64,000 nucleotides of DNA from Usnea hakonensis. Its lineage: Eukaryota; Ascomycota; Lecanoromycetes; Lecanorales; Parmeliaceae. The notes below the pieces were generated by a model that was given only the letters and a program-made list of their open reading frames with translations, did not search any database and had not been told where the DNA came from. The stretch is taken from positions 79,363-143,362 of the forward strand of contig BLJB01000014.1 of assembly GCA_013423325.1 (NCBI GenBank), written 5' to 3'. How positions within the stretch are numbered: the stretch's first letter is position 1; every line of letters starts with the position of its first letter. Position numbers and translations under genes: made by a program. Below, piece by piece: positions 1 through 10,239 of the stretch.

Positions 1-804
1 CGATGGTCGTCAGAAGGGCGGTGCCATAGAGCATCACACGTTTCGCATTGCCCTCCGAGTCATCGATTCCTGAGGCGTGAGTTGAGTATGTGCAACAAGT
101 GCGATGACCGAGCGACTCACCATGCCACTGGAAAAGGCCGTCTGGTATATTCAGGAACAGTGCCATGGCCTCTATGATTGACCAAATTGCCCAGATGTCC
201 TTTGTCTTCTTTTTCACTTCCGTGTTGAACGCCAGGAACTATTCAGGTCAATGCATGCGTCCGCTGCCGTAGCTGATACGTTTTGGACCTACCATATTCT
301 CCATGACTTCGCACGTTCCGTAGCCATTCCAATCGCCGAAGATATGCATCCCGAAATTGTCTTGATCACGTTGGCATTGTTCTTGATCCCATTCCTTATG
401 CAGCTCGAATCCTTTCTTCGTGACGGTCCATTCCATTGGATTCGTATCTGCGTATCGACCGCACACGCAGCTCTCGTCCAGCCCACACCGTCTGCCTCTT
501 ACTTGACATATACACAGCCATGTCTTTCCATCCGCATCTCCCGGGACCTTGGCTTTTTTATTTGTAGAGAGTATCTGTAGCTCAGAGGAAGATAATTCTG
601 TAGTGCAGGATGCCTAATTTAGGTTGTCAGCTTGTGTCAGTGTATGCGTGGCAGAGTACTTGCAGCAAGATGGTTTTCTTCAGCTATCGCCTTAGGCGCG
701 TCGTTTTCTTTGGACCGCCCTTTTGCATTGGATACCTTCTTTGGTGCAGGCTGAGCTTCAGCGTTGGGGTCGGCCTCAGCCAATACTCGCTTCGAGCGTG
801 CCAT
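1..804 (-). CDS. Unrecognised four-exon gene with Cys cluster, 3' end missing
   Basis: Exons 804-660, 597-293, 238-121 and 69 to beyond base 1; introns are 62, 54 and 51 nt with GT/AG ends, and the phases agree throughout. The ATG at 804 begins MARSKRV and gives a basic, Lys/Ala-rich N-terminus of about 48 residues without a signal peptide. Exon 2 carries a compact cysteine cluster (C-x-C-x6-C-x5-C-x-C), then a charged aromatic stretch with the motifs KKGFELHKEWDQEQ and DWNGYGTCEVMENM. Exons 3-4 continue open (KDIWAIWSIIEAMALFLN) to the window edge. At least about 210 residues are visible. I do not recognise the family. The cysteine cluster could bind zinc and the protein looks intracellular, perhaps nuclear, but that is inference. 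Confidence 0.7.
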
Positions 805-1050
805 TAAGTACAATGCGCGACGCCCTTCGTAATGAGTAATGAGGGAAAATGCGTGGATCAGGTCGATCATGCAAATAAATAAACACGAAGTCGATTCGGC
901 AAGACGCGCGACGTCATTTCAAGCGCCAAGACACGAGATTAAGTCTTGGCGTGCATGTCTGTGCAGAGCAAACGTTACTTCATCACAAAAGATACAACAG
1001 TTTTATTTTATATATATTTACAAACAGATGATTTTTTCATATCCACTATT

Positions 1051-1145
1051 GGTGGTGTGGTGTAATGGTAGCACGTAACGTTGTGGTCAGGTCAACTGTG
1101 CACAGCAAGCCCGTTCCGATCCCGGTTCGATTCCGGGCACCGCCA
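1051..1145 (+). tRNA. tRNA-His(GTG) with a 24-nt intron
   Basis: Acceptor strands GGTGGTG (1051-1057) and CACCGCC (1138-1144) pair with one G-U, followed by discriminator A at 1145. The D stem is GTGT/GCAC (1060-1074). Anticodon GTG lies at 1083-1085 inside loop TTGTGG. A 24-nt intron follows base 37 (1087-1110), the canonical eukaryotic position. The T arm CCCGG-TTCGATT-CCGGG (1121-1137) contains the B box. The lowest anticodon-stem pair (27-43) appears to be a U-C mismatch. It decodes CAC/CAU histidine codons. Confidence 0.88.
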
Positions 1146-1195
1146 AAATCGGAGAACTCAATAAGCTGGTTCAAGTCCAGTGTCGAGGGTGATTC

Positions 1196-1202
1196 TTTTT
1201 TT
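1196..1202 (+). terminator. Probable RNA polymerase III terminator of tRNA-His
   Basis: Run of seven T residues about 50 nt downstream of the tRNA 3' end, followed by further T-rich sequence. This is the expected Pol III stop signal. Confidence 0.55.
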
Positions 1203-2906
1203 CTTTTCCTTTGTCTTTTTGCTCATCTCCCTTCATAGTTTTTGGGTTAAAAAGAGACGGGGAATCAATGATGGTACTATCTATGTGCTGAATCATTCGA
1301 TGGTGGACACGCAAGTGAGCTTAGATGATGGGGTCTCGACACATTGAAGAAATTTTCAGCTACAAACGTCCGACATTCTTCACCACATCCTTGCATCCCT
1401 CCAACCCCCTTTTATCAAGGATGCAATTGTTGCATGGGTTCCGTGTACATATCTCGTGATAGCAGCAACCACTTACCTCAAATCCAATTTGTAATTAAAA
1501 GTACAGTCGCTGTATTCGTACACCCTTTTTCAACAGAAACTATTTGCACCACCAGGACCACACACCATGACCGCACACCATCTACTGCGTCAGCTCTCGC
1601 AGCTACTTGCCCCTTTGCACGGCACCCAGGTGGCAGATCTTCAGATTCCAATCAATTCCTTACTAATAAGTCACGAGGACGCTTAATTTCAACATGAGAA
1701 TCCGAAAAAATGCCATGCAGCTGCAGCCTTGAGCAATCAATAGTAGGATAGCGCAGCCTGATAATCCTTCGGTATGTCCTCTCTTAGTCCGTCGGGTATC
1801 CTAGTAAGCAGTCCGTCGAGCTTCTAGTCTGGAATCTGAGGCTCATCTCAACTAAAGCCTAGCTCCCATTCGATATCCTAAAGAGGGGCAGTGCATGCCA
1901 CAGGTGTTCGCTGCGAATATGTCAAGTCCTACTTATTTTAACTGTATCAATCCGAGTGTACACATCCCAACGTTCACGGGTAGTCCTGCCTCCCACGAAA
2001 AAATGCGCGCACTGAGGATCTCAAGGGTCAGGAGACGATGAAGTGAATAGACCTCGCTGACGCATGACAATCAGATAGATAGGTTTGGTAGTACCACCTG
2101 CAGGGTCCCGATGGCACGCCCATGTTTCAGGAAAATCTCGTCGATCAAGTGTCAGCTCTGAAAATTTCGCCTTATCAGCCAGCAAGGAGAAAGCCACTAA
2201 CATGGACAGTCCTGCATGTCAGACTGTTTCAGCGGCTTCCTAAAGTCACCTTTTCCAACTTCTCCTGGTGAGCGTGCTGAGCAGACGCCCGATATCACCC
2301 AATGTGTGCGGCAAGATGTTTAGCCAGCTGAGAATGAGTAGCTCCCGGGGGGTCGCAATACTCCCTCGTATCAATTCTAGCACCTGGACCTCGATGGTCA
2401 TCAAGGAAGAGCACAGACTGTAATTGATATTTTGGATTTAGTAGCCTGGCCCTCGGGTGTCGTTCAGGGGCGGCTCGTATAGGTTCAAAGCTTGGAAATG
2501 ATGATGTGCACGCTGGGAGCCAGACCCTGGAACCTTGCGCAATTGCATTCAATAGAAATGCACCACTCGAAAGATGCAAATTTATCCAGATATAGGAATA
2601 TTCTCCGGGAAAGAAGCTTGGCTCTCTACAAGATTCACTTGATGTAACATTGTCTACTCCCATGTCTCGAAAATCCTGGCGTTTGATCATCCTACGAAAT
2701 ATTGCCAACCTTTTCAGACTCGAATGTTTTCATCAGTTGGCGGTCTCCATCAGGTCGAGAAAGCCGTGGTAGACCGCCATTTAGATGCGATGGTTCCGAA
2801 GTGAAGGGCCAAGACAAATAGAGATATATACATTTATACACTTCGATCCATGGTATTTATGAATGTCTCCTCCTCTTAAAAATCATTTCTTTTACCAAGA
2901 ATAACT
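1203..2906. other. Intergenic, no supported gene
   Basis: Short open frames occur (a 137-codon minus-strand frame at 2295-2708 is the longest), but none has a recognisable motif, a clear intron structure or biased composition. I see no RNA gene or repeat here. The part next to 2907 is presumably the 3' flank of the glycosyltransferase gene. Confidence 0.6.
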
Positions 2907-4113
2907 TCATACATCAAGGTCGCAGATCTCCTGACACTGTATTAGCCGGTGCCTTTACGAAGCTTGAGTATTCCAGAGACTCACTTTCCTCCTACGCCGA
3001 AATTCTGTATAGAGTCCCATCCAAATCTCTTGATCTCGACAGTTCTCTGTTTGGTTGGTCACTGATGGATGCTTGCAAGATGGTTTGCTCTGGTCGACTG
3101 CTCCTGGACTAGCTAGCCAAGGCTACATAACAGTGAGTGGTCAAACGTTCGAGAAGGAGGGACCTTTGCAGACCTTCGGCAAAGGCCAATCAGAAAAGTG
3201 TACAAATTTTGTCTCCTTCAATACCGCATCTGGGTCCCATTCTTGCTGACTGTCTTGCAGATACTTCTGGTGGTCATCTGCTCTGAACTCGCCGGTCAAG
3301 AGATCGTAACGTCGATGAGGTAAGATCATCGCAGAGTCATGGTACAGGGTGTTTAAAATGTCCATATCATAGTCACCGCCCCCAGCATTCTGTGTGGCAT
3401 TCATGACGCGATCAAATTCATACTCTGAAGGATGTAAGAGGAGCAGTTGGGAACTAAGGACCCGGCCCTCGAAACCCAGCCAGTAGGCTCGTGGCATTGC
3501 TACCCATGCGGGCTCCAGCAAGAACAATTCGTCCATGGACTGAAGGACCGTCGAGTCCGAGTCAAGGTGAAGGATCCGCTGATAGTTCGTCTGGTTGAAA
3601 GCGAGGAGCTTTGTGTAGCTCTCAGCCCAGGTCGCTGCTTCTAAAATTAGCATTTGCCTGTGAACCTTGCCCTCACCGTCGCGTACGATCGTTACTTGTC
3701 CTCCGCTGGACTTCTATAGGATCCAAAATGACCCTGTACTCATCTCGCGCTTTTCTCAGGAGCCGTGCTTCTGTACTATCATCTTCGACGGAAAACCCTG
3801 AAGGGTACATCATCAACCGATCCGGCCTACAACCAAGACGGTGCAGGCTCTCAAAGAGCATGACCGAGTTGCAAAGATAAGGTAGGTTCGTGACGTATTG
3901 GACGTAAGCGAACTGTGACCAGTCGATGCTTTCCCAAGTCTTGCGGTCCGAATCTTTGTGTTCGCTTGAATCTTGGAGTGCAGGCCAGCGGACTGGTCTA
4001 ATGGAATGAGGTCGTGGTTCACTTGGTAAGAATTTCCGCGCAAGCAATAGGAGCAGCCCGAAAAAGATGATGGCGCCCAGTCCCGCAATGTAGAAGCGTT
4101 TGGACTGAACCAT
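2907..4113 (-). CDS. GNT1: GNT1-type alpha-1,4-N-acetylglucosaminyltransferase (GT8-like)
   Basis: Exons 4113-3696, 3640-3174, 3122-2985 and 2930-2907; introns of 55, 51 and 54 nt; 348 residues. A short cytosolic N-terminus precedes a signal anchor at about residues 7-27 (YIAGLGAIIFFGLLLLLARK), so this is a type II Golgi membrane enzyme. Family landmarks run in order: FAYVQYVTNLPYLCNSVMLFE, LHRLGCRPDRLMMYP, ATWAESYTKLLAFNQT, the DXD-like LHLDSDSTVLQ that binds Mn/UDP-sugar, MPRAYWLGFEGRVLSSQ, HFSDWPLPKPW and the C-terminal CRDQEIWMGLYTEFRRRRK. Fungal GNT1 enzymes transfer GlcNAc onto glycans in the Golgi. An in-frame ATG 114 nt further upstream (4227) would add 38 cytosolic residues; 4113 is preferred because it places the anchor near the N-terminus. 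The donor of intron 2 (GTCTGC) is weak. The gene appears intact. Confidence 0.9.
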
Positions 4114-5343
4114 TTTCTCATGCTCCACTAGAGAGTCGCGCGAGACTTGAAGAGCATGAAAGAAGCGGGAACTGCACCCACCGTGAATAGGAGATGGGGA
4201 GTAGAACGGAGACTGTGAGCTTTCCATGGTATCTCATGTGCAGTAAGGCTGTCAAAATTCCACACATTCCGCAAGGCAAATCCTACGAGGGGCGCAGATG
4301 CCTGAATTCTTTACTATTTACCAACCGAATGGTGGTCGTTTTGATAGTTCGCTGCATATTTAGCAATATCCGGCCAGCTCAATTTTACCCCTCAGTGGAT
4401 GATCTTCCTGCATAGCCTATTGGCTCCCAAGTGGCAGAGCGGGCATGCGGAGTCATGTTCATGACAATCTGATAGGTTAGCGGGATATTTCGGGCGGGTA
4501 GGAGTACTACATTCGGAGTAGCTGCTTCTTATCTCTCAAATTTCCGACGTTCTCATCATTTGCCATGCATTGAGCTGAATTTGTGCGACCTTTCGCTAAG
4601 CACGAAACTGTCCGAGAATGACACCCGCCGTTTGATCTGCGTTTTTCTACAAGGCTTTTGGTCCGAGCGCTTGGTCTATTGCGGAATGTATTGAATTAAG
4701 CCGCATAGAGCGAAGTCTGCCTAACATAAGGAAGAATTGAGGCTACGGTTCGATTAGTATCTTAATATTATTTGCGGAAGCTTCAACAAAGGCCTGCCGT
4801 TACATATGGTTGGCCGAGTACCTGTTTAAAGAGACTGACAAAGGTCTCAGCAGTAGGGTCTCCAAAATCCGAATAATCGGCTTGAAAGAGCAGAAGATAG
4901 CCTTCTGCCCCAGATTCAGTAATCAATCATTGAAGGCTGGCTATGCCATCTTGTGCTTTGGCTAGTCAGGCCATGAATTAGCGATTCATCATTCATCGGC
5001 TGTGCATACGGTCAAAATGCAGCAACTCGCAGATTATATGGTTGCGTGGGCTGCTTTCGGACATGAGAGGAGTTCTGCGTGCATCCTCCGTCTCCTTTTC
5101 GACACAGCACACGGGGTTGTTAGGCCTCGTCATCTCCTGTCTTGGCAAAGCTGGTATTAAGCCTTGCGGATTTTACCTCGACTAATGCCCCATGACCTGA
5201 GTGGCCTGCGAAGGTGTGGTACAGTGTGCGATATTACTGCCTCACTGACTCATTTGTCTTTGAAGACCCCCGGCTTTGTAAACCTATTCGAGATCTCCTT
5301 TACTTTCATCCTCTCTCTCGACCCTCAACATACTCTACAGGAC
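4114..5343. other. Intergenic between divergent genes
   Basis: Shared 5' region of the minus-strand GNT1 gene and the plus-strand pepsin-like gene. No further gene is supported. An open frame continues upstream of the chosen ATG at 5344 (to 5164), but it would put 60 residues before a clear signal peptide. Confidence 0.55.
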
Positions 5344-7224
5344 ATGGCTGCTCGCTTTCTGACCTACCTCTTGCTCCTCGACCACTCACTCCTCAGTCTA
5401 GCCCAGGGACCGGAACCTCTACAAGTCCCCGCTTCTCCTACTCTCTACGGTCCGGACGGACCTTGGCAGGCGGTATCTGTCCAACTGGGCACTCCAACCC
5501 AGGATTTGGACCTCTTTCCGGGCGGAGTCTTCCAATCCAATGTACTCACGAACCAGCTATGCCAAGACAAGAGTTCAATGCCTTGCGGAACCAGGACCTT
5601 TTTCGATCCTAGTAACTCTAGCTCGATAGATAACACTTCCATTAGCTTTGGGGATTCGTCTACAAAATCTACAAGTGGGTGGACCTATGGTGCAATGTTA
5701 CTCTATCACAGTAAAGAGAAATCCATACGCGAAACGCTACAGATTGCGGGTCAGACTGTGGTGGACTTCGACGTGGCGACGTACCCCGAAATTTCAATGG
5801 TATATCCGGACGGGAACTATCCTCTGCAGATCGGCACGCTGTCATTGGGTCCTACCGTCAACCAATCTTTCGGTGAAACTTCCTCAAAAAGGTCTGCCGT
5901 CACTATGTCTTCGTTCAATTCAAGTCAAAGTCTTGGCCTCAACCAGCCTTTTTCCAACCCCCCCCCCATTAGCGCGAGTCTCGTCCCCGGGTATCTTGCT
6001 TCGCAAGATGTTATACCATCCAACGCCTTTGGACTCCACGTTGGTATTGCAGCGGCAGCACTCAAATTGGAGCTTTCCCTCTGGTTGGGAGGATACGACG
6101 CTTCCAGAATAGCTGGACCAGTCTCTTCTCAGTCAATACAAGACGACGCCGCCAGCGAATTTGTCATCGACCTCCTTGATATAGGTATTGGCGTTGATAA
6201 TGGCGGAACGCCATTCTCATTCTCGTCTCAATATGGCCTTCTAAGTGCAGGAAACTCGTCGATATCAAGAGAGCAGAGTCTACCCGTACTCATGAATCCC
6301 ACCGCTCCATACCTGTATCTTCCCAGCAGCACCTGTGCTGCCATTGCAAAGATTCTTCCTGTTACATATAATGCGGGCAAAGCTCTGTACTTCTGGGACG
6401 TCACTGACGCTCAGTATGCGAGGATTGTAGAATCACCGACATTTCTCAGCTTTATCTTTCGCGGCAACGACGGAAACTTGACTATCAACGTCCCTTTCTC
6501 GCTCCTCAATCTTACGCTTCAGAACCCTCTCGTCTCTACACCTACCCCTTACTTCCCCTGCCAGCCGCCCCAAGCCCCAGCCACCTCCACCACTTACTAC
6601 TCGCTCGGACGTGCTTTTTTGCAAGCCGCCTTCATTGGCGTTCAATGGGATGGTCAGGGACTAGGCGAATGGTATCTCGCCCAAGCGCCGGGCCCTAACA
6701 CGGACACAAACCCGCAGAGCAAGCCTTTCACCAACGGATCTCCACCAGTCGGTCTCACGACCGATTGGGCTGGGACTTGGAAGGGCTTCTGGACGGCTCT
6801 ACCCACCCCTCTGTCTCTCTCTACCTCTCGGGCCCCCTCACCAACAAACACGACCGTCCCAACACAACGGAATACTGCGTCAGCACAGTTAAAGCATAGA
6901 ATGTCAGGTGGTGCCATCGCTGGAACAACGATCGGGGCGGGCGCCATCGCGCTAGCCGCCACTGGCTTTTCTATCATGCTCTTCCGACGCAGAAGAGGCA
7001 GACACCCCCAAACGCCGCGGCGTAGCTGGGAGCAAAAAAACCAGGCGCACATTCCACTGACCCCGCCTCGTCGGTACTGGGAAAGAGCCGGAGGGTCCGT
7101 AAACGGGGAGCATAGAGATCAGATGGACGTTCCACTAGCCCATCCTCAGCAGTGGGAAAGAGCCGGAGGGTCGGTAGAGGAGGTACCAACAGGAAGCGCT
7201 GCCAGTGAGCTGCCTGTTTCATGA
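5344..7224 (+). CDS. Pepsin-fold (A1-like) membrane protein lacking catalytic Asp residues
   Basis: Single exon, 626 residues from the ATG at 5344, chosen because it starts a good signal peptide (MAARFLTYLLLLDHSLLSLA). The ectodomain has the layout of fungal A1 aspartic-protease-like proteins: WQAVSVQLGTPTQDLDLFPG near residue 40, a lobe with LELSLWLGGYDASRI, the second-lobe start VLMNPTAPYLYLP and a C-terminal YSLGRAFLQAAFIGVQWD. Where active enzymes have D-T-G-S and D-T-G-T this protein has DLDLFPGG and NPTAPY, so both catalytic aspartates appear replaced and it is probably not a protease. Many N-glycosylation sequons and a Ser/Thr-rich stalk lead to a membrane span at about residues 522-545 (IAGTTIGAGAIALAATGFS), then FRRRRGR and a cytosolic tail with a repeated WERAGGSV motif. 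A surface binding or sensor role is inferred. Confidence 0.85.
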   Translation: MAARFLTYLLLLDHSLLSLAQGPEPLQVPASPTLYGPDGPWQAVSVQLGTPTQDLDLFPGGVFQSNVLTNQLCQDKSSMPCGTRTFFDPSNSSSIDNTSISFGDSSTKSTSGWTYGAMLLYHSKEKSIRETLQIAGQTVVDFDVATYPEISMVYPDGNYPLQIGTLSLGPTVNQSFGETSSKRSAVTMSSFNSSQSLGLNQPFSNPPPISASLVPGYLASQDVIPSNAFGLHVGIAAAALKLELSLWLGGYDASRIAGPVSSQSIQDDAASEFVIDLLDIGIGVDNGGTPFSFSSQYGLLSAGNSSISREQSLPVLMNPTAPYLYLPSSTCAAIAKILPVTYNAGKALYFWDVTDAQYARIVESPTFLSFIFRGNDGNLTINVPFSLLNLTLQNPLVSTPTPYFPCQPPQAPATSTTYYSLGRAFLQAAFIGVQWDGQGLGEWYLAQAPGPNTDTNPQSKPFTNGSPPVGLTTDWAGTWKGFWTALPTPLSLSTSRAPSPTNTTVPTQRNTASAQLKHRMSGGAIAGTTIGAGAIALAATGFSIMLFRRRRGRHPQTPRRSWEQKNQAHIPLTPPRRYWERAGGSVNGEHRDQMDVPLAHPQQWERAGGSVEEVPTGSAASELPVS

Positions 7225-7870
7225 TGGTTGTAGCGCGTGAGGGAAGGAAACCCATGTCAACAATTCGTCGACGGCGTTCAGCGGGGACCTTACATTAGTG
7301 GGGTTTAATAGAAGGAAATATTCGAATTGATAGCGGAGTCTGGTGCATTTGGTTAACTGGGGTACGTGAGACATTTGTAATCGCAGCATTTAACCATTGC
7401 TGCCGACTCAGGAGTAAGCAAGGATCTGAGAAGTGATCTTGCAGGACCTCGTTTCAGGGTGCCATTTTACCCACTGTGCGCGGAAAAATACAACCCGTCT
7501 ATGTCGTGCCGAGGTTCTTACAAAACCGGCCTATTAGTTGAACATATCTATCCTGACATCTCATCTAAATCTCGCGGGCATGACATGGCTGTTACTCGCG
7601 CAGATTCCACAATAAAGGCTGCGTGACGGCTTCTTTCTTGCGTTTGAAATACTTGCGTTGAAGCTGATCAGCATAGGTAGTATATCTACCTCGAGAATAT
7701 CCACCATTATAGCTTTCCTCCAGATAGATCTACGATCCGATGATGAGAAATGATAGGGTCACCTCAACAGCGCTTTTCAAACTACCCTTAAGGGCTACAA
7801 GTACGTAGTCCCCATTGAAGCGCTACGTGAGGCGGTGGGGGTGTGGGGGATATTTGTCTTTGTGCCGACG
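7225..7870. other. Intergenic, no supported gene
   Basis: 3' flank of the pepsin-like gene followed by unremarkable sequence up to the GNT1 relic. No motif, RNA gene or repeat seen. Confidence 0.5.
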
Positions 7871-8330
7871 ATTAGCATCTTCCTGTACGTCTTACCCTCT
7901 CCGTGGCCTACGATCTTTACCCGTCCTCCGTTGGACTTCTCTCCCATGGGCCGGCGCTTAGGAGTCAGTAAAGCTCGGCAGGACATCAAAGTATCTATGG
8001 ACTTTTTAACAAATGCATTTTTAGACAACTGTGTGCTCGCAAAATTCGAAACCCCTCTAAGAAGAGGAATTTCAACATCCAATACTTTCTCTTAAGTGTA
8101 GTCCAAGCTATAGCGATCCGAAGAAAGGGGTGTCCTTTATATTTCGATCAGATTATTCGACCCGACTGACCCATGGGATACGGTACTATACCTACCTCAC
8201 ACTTTTCTAAAAAGCTGTACTTCTATACTACCATCATCAACGCAGAGCCTTCACGGGAACATCACTGCCCTGTCCGACCTGCAGCCAAGGCGGTGCAGGC
8301 TATCAACTAGCATAAGCGATACCATGGGTC
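7871..8330 (-). pseudogene. Decayed duplicate of the GNT1 gene
   Basis: Two blocks align to the intact GNT1 gene without needing translation. Bases 7871-7945 match 3646-3720 (roughly 80% by eye over 75 bp, gap-free), spanning the end of exon 1 and the first intron, including the intron's GTAA donor and GCTAAT branch site. Bases about 8172-8325 match about 3727-3880, the part coding for LHRLGCRPDRLMMYP. Between the blocks there is extra sequence (about 230 nt), and the reading frame is destroyed. Retention of intron sequence shows a DNA-level duplication rather than a retrocopy. Many differences are C-T or G-A, several of them TG to TA. Non-functional. Confidence 0.8.
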
Positions 8331-8936
8331 ACTATACATCGCCACTCATCCTGCAGGCAGATCAGATTACTGGCGAAACCAAGGCTGAGTGCCGCGCGGC
8401 CCCCATTTAGAGCCCCTATCCTTTGGCTTAGGTCATCAGGGGCACTACTTTCGTACCTCGTACGAATGATACTCCCTGCTATTTCCTGTAGATGCTTGGC
8501 TCATGACTGCTTTGATCTAGACGAAGTAACGCGGTGGTACGGAAAAGTATTTACTGTGAACGATTGCAGACGTAAGCTTCAAGTGCACTTTGGAGCCTCG
8601 TATTAGGGAAATTGAATTGGGTCCTGCTTCATTAGAATTGCGTGGCCGATAATTTTAGCAAGATAAGCTGAGGCAAATAACTCAGCCTGACTTGTCATTA
8701 TCAACAAAGATTGGTAGGTTGTAAGGGCAAAGGAGTGGTAAAGCCGGGCTGAGAGCGGCACGATTACATGCAGGTGCAACGCCTGGGAAACAGCACCACG
8801 AGGCTGTATTTGATGTGATTCAACCTGCAGCTCGCCGTCAGCCTCGCCCACATCTTTATAAATAGAACAGATCTTCATATACTGTCTATTAATAGTACAA
8901 GCCTTGAAATTTCAGCCTTGCTTCCGTGCCGCAACC
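8331..8936. other. Intergenic, no supported gene
   Basis: Possible further decayed GNT1 sequence at its left end, but the match fades by about 8330. The right part is the 5' flank of the gene at 8937. Nothing else is supported. Confidence 0.45.
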
Positions 8937-9870
8937 ATGATCGCGTCAATATTATCCTTGGTCGCTTTTGGTATCCGATCAGGGCTTGCGTTCAATTCTA
9001 CATGTTACGGACCACCGTACGACGGTGGTGGTTCCAACGGTCCTTACGCGTCTGGACATAGTCCCTGTACCCAGAAGTCGAACGATGAAGAAGCATGTGC
9101 ATGCTGTGGTTACTCTGATGGGTCGATTTGCTTATCAAATGGACTGTGCTTCGTCCCTGCAAACAATACCATGATGCAGGGAAGTTGCACCGATCCGACT
9201 TGGCAATCGCCTAACTGCCCCAACCCCGAGAACAGATGCGTTGGTAAGTGCTCCGTCTTCTCTTTGTACTGCTCGGCTTTGACGAGAGATTAGACAGCAA
9301 CCTCCATATCTGCGACTCCTCGGCCGACGATATACCCGCAGCTAGCGATGCTGGTGGACTGTGGTATTGCGGTACGCCAACACAGTCTTGTAATGAAGTG
9401 GAAGTCCACCCTTTGGAATTGAGCCTGGATTCTTCGCCGACTTCAGAAATTTCTCCAGTTCTTCATCCGCTGCAACCACCTCTACGACCTCGACCGCTGC
9501 GACCGCCTCTACAAAGTCAAACGCAAAAACCTCAAACTTATCTTTTACAACAGACGCTGCTGCAAATACGACAGCTACACCGCGTACACCAGAGCCCTCT
9601 TGCCCTCCTCAGACTGACATCAAACATATTTTTTGGGGGGGAAATATCGCTGCGATAGTGCTCGGTGCTGTTTGTGCAGTGCTGATCGCACTTGACATCT
9701 ACATGTTGTTCTTCCGACGCAGAAGCGGTGGAAGTCCTAGAGCAGTCCAGACGTCGATGCGAGCGAAACAAAGCGGCAAGGAAGGTGGTGAGCTAGACGG
9801 ACGTCCGAAAATGGCGGGACCTATCCGTGAGCTACCTGCTAGTAGATATAGCCATGTGGAGCTTCAGTAA
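8937..9870 (+). CDS. Secreted Cys-rich single-pass membrane protein with apparent frameshift
   Basis: Exon 1 is 8937-9243 and exon 2 is 9294-9870; the 50-nt intron has GTAAGT and TTAG ends. The signal peptide is MIASILSLVAFGIRSGLAF. The ectodomain is rich in cysteine (ACACCGYSDGSICLSNGLC and similar) and continues in exon 2 with GGLWYCGTPTQSCN. From about 9393 the natural frame changes: a downstream frame encodes SGSPPFGIEPGFFADFRN, a Ser/Thr/Ala-rich stalk, a membrane span (NIAAIVLGAVCAVLIALDIY) and a basic FFRRRSGG tail. One nucleotide appears to be missing near 9392-9396, either a sequencing error or a real mutation. This layout (Cys-rich head, mucin-like stalk, one span, short tail) resembles fungal wall-sensor-like proteins. 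Function unknown. Confidence 0.7.
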
Positions 9871-10239
9871 ATGCTTGGTCCTCATGGCGGTGGGTGAAGA
9901 TGTGATTAGAGGGTTATCCGAGAGCTGAGTCTCAAGAGCGGGAGTGTATGCATTATGATGTGAGGGAGGGATGGTACGTGAAACAACAGATACTGGTCTA
10001 ATGACGATGTATCTACTTAAACCCTCCACCGCTGGGTCTCCGCGGTTCAACAGATATATATATATCATCTTTTCTATCGCCTCTAACACGATAGGTTCAG
10101 TCCATGGCTCTCAACTAACAAATAAGTTCAAGATCAATTAGTATGTTCCTAGTAACCGACTTAGACAACAATCGGCTATGCCCGTCCCAATCCAAACATC
10201 AGGCAGTCACGCACCACTCGTTAGATGGTAGATCATTTG
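9871..10239. other. Intergenic
   Basis: 3' flank of the preceding gene. No gene, repeat or RNA feature recognised. Confidence 0.45.

Noticed and set aside
2295..2708. 137-codon minus-strand ORF, considered as a HET-domain fragment
   Set aside because: No HET motifs and no supporting splice structure; treated as chance.
3641..3720. Reading-frame break in the GNT1 gene suggesting a frameshift
   Set aside because: A 55-nt intron (3695-3641) with GTAACG donor, GCTAAT branch and TTTAG acceptor restores the frame and joins RRT to K-AATWAESY; the relic at 7871 keeps the same intron.
9248..9658. 136-codon Pro/Leu/Arg-rich frame in the Cys-rich membrane-protein gene
   Set aside because: In its second half another frame gives a Ser/Thr stalk leading directly into a membrane span and basic tail, which fits the gene far better.
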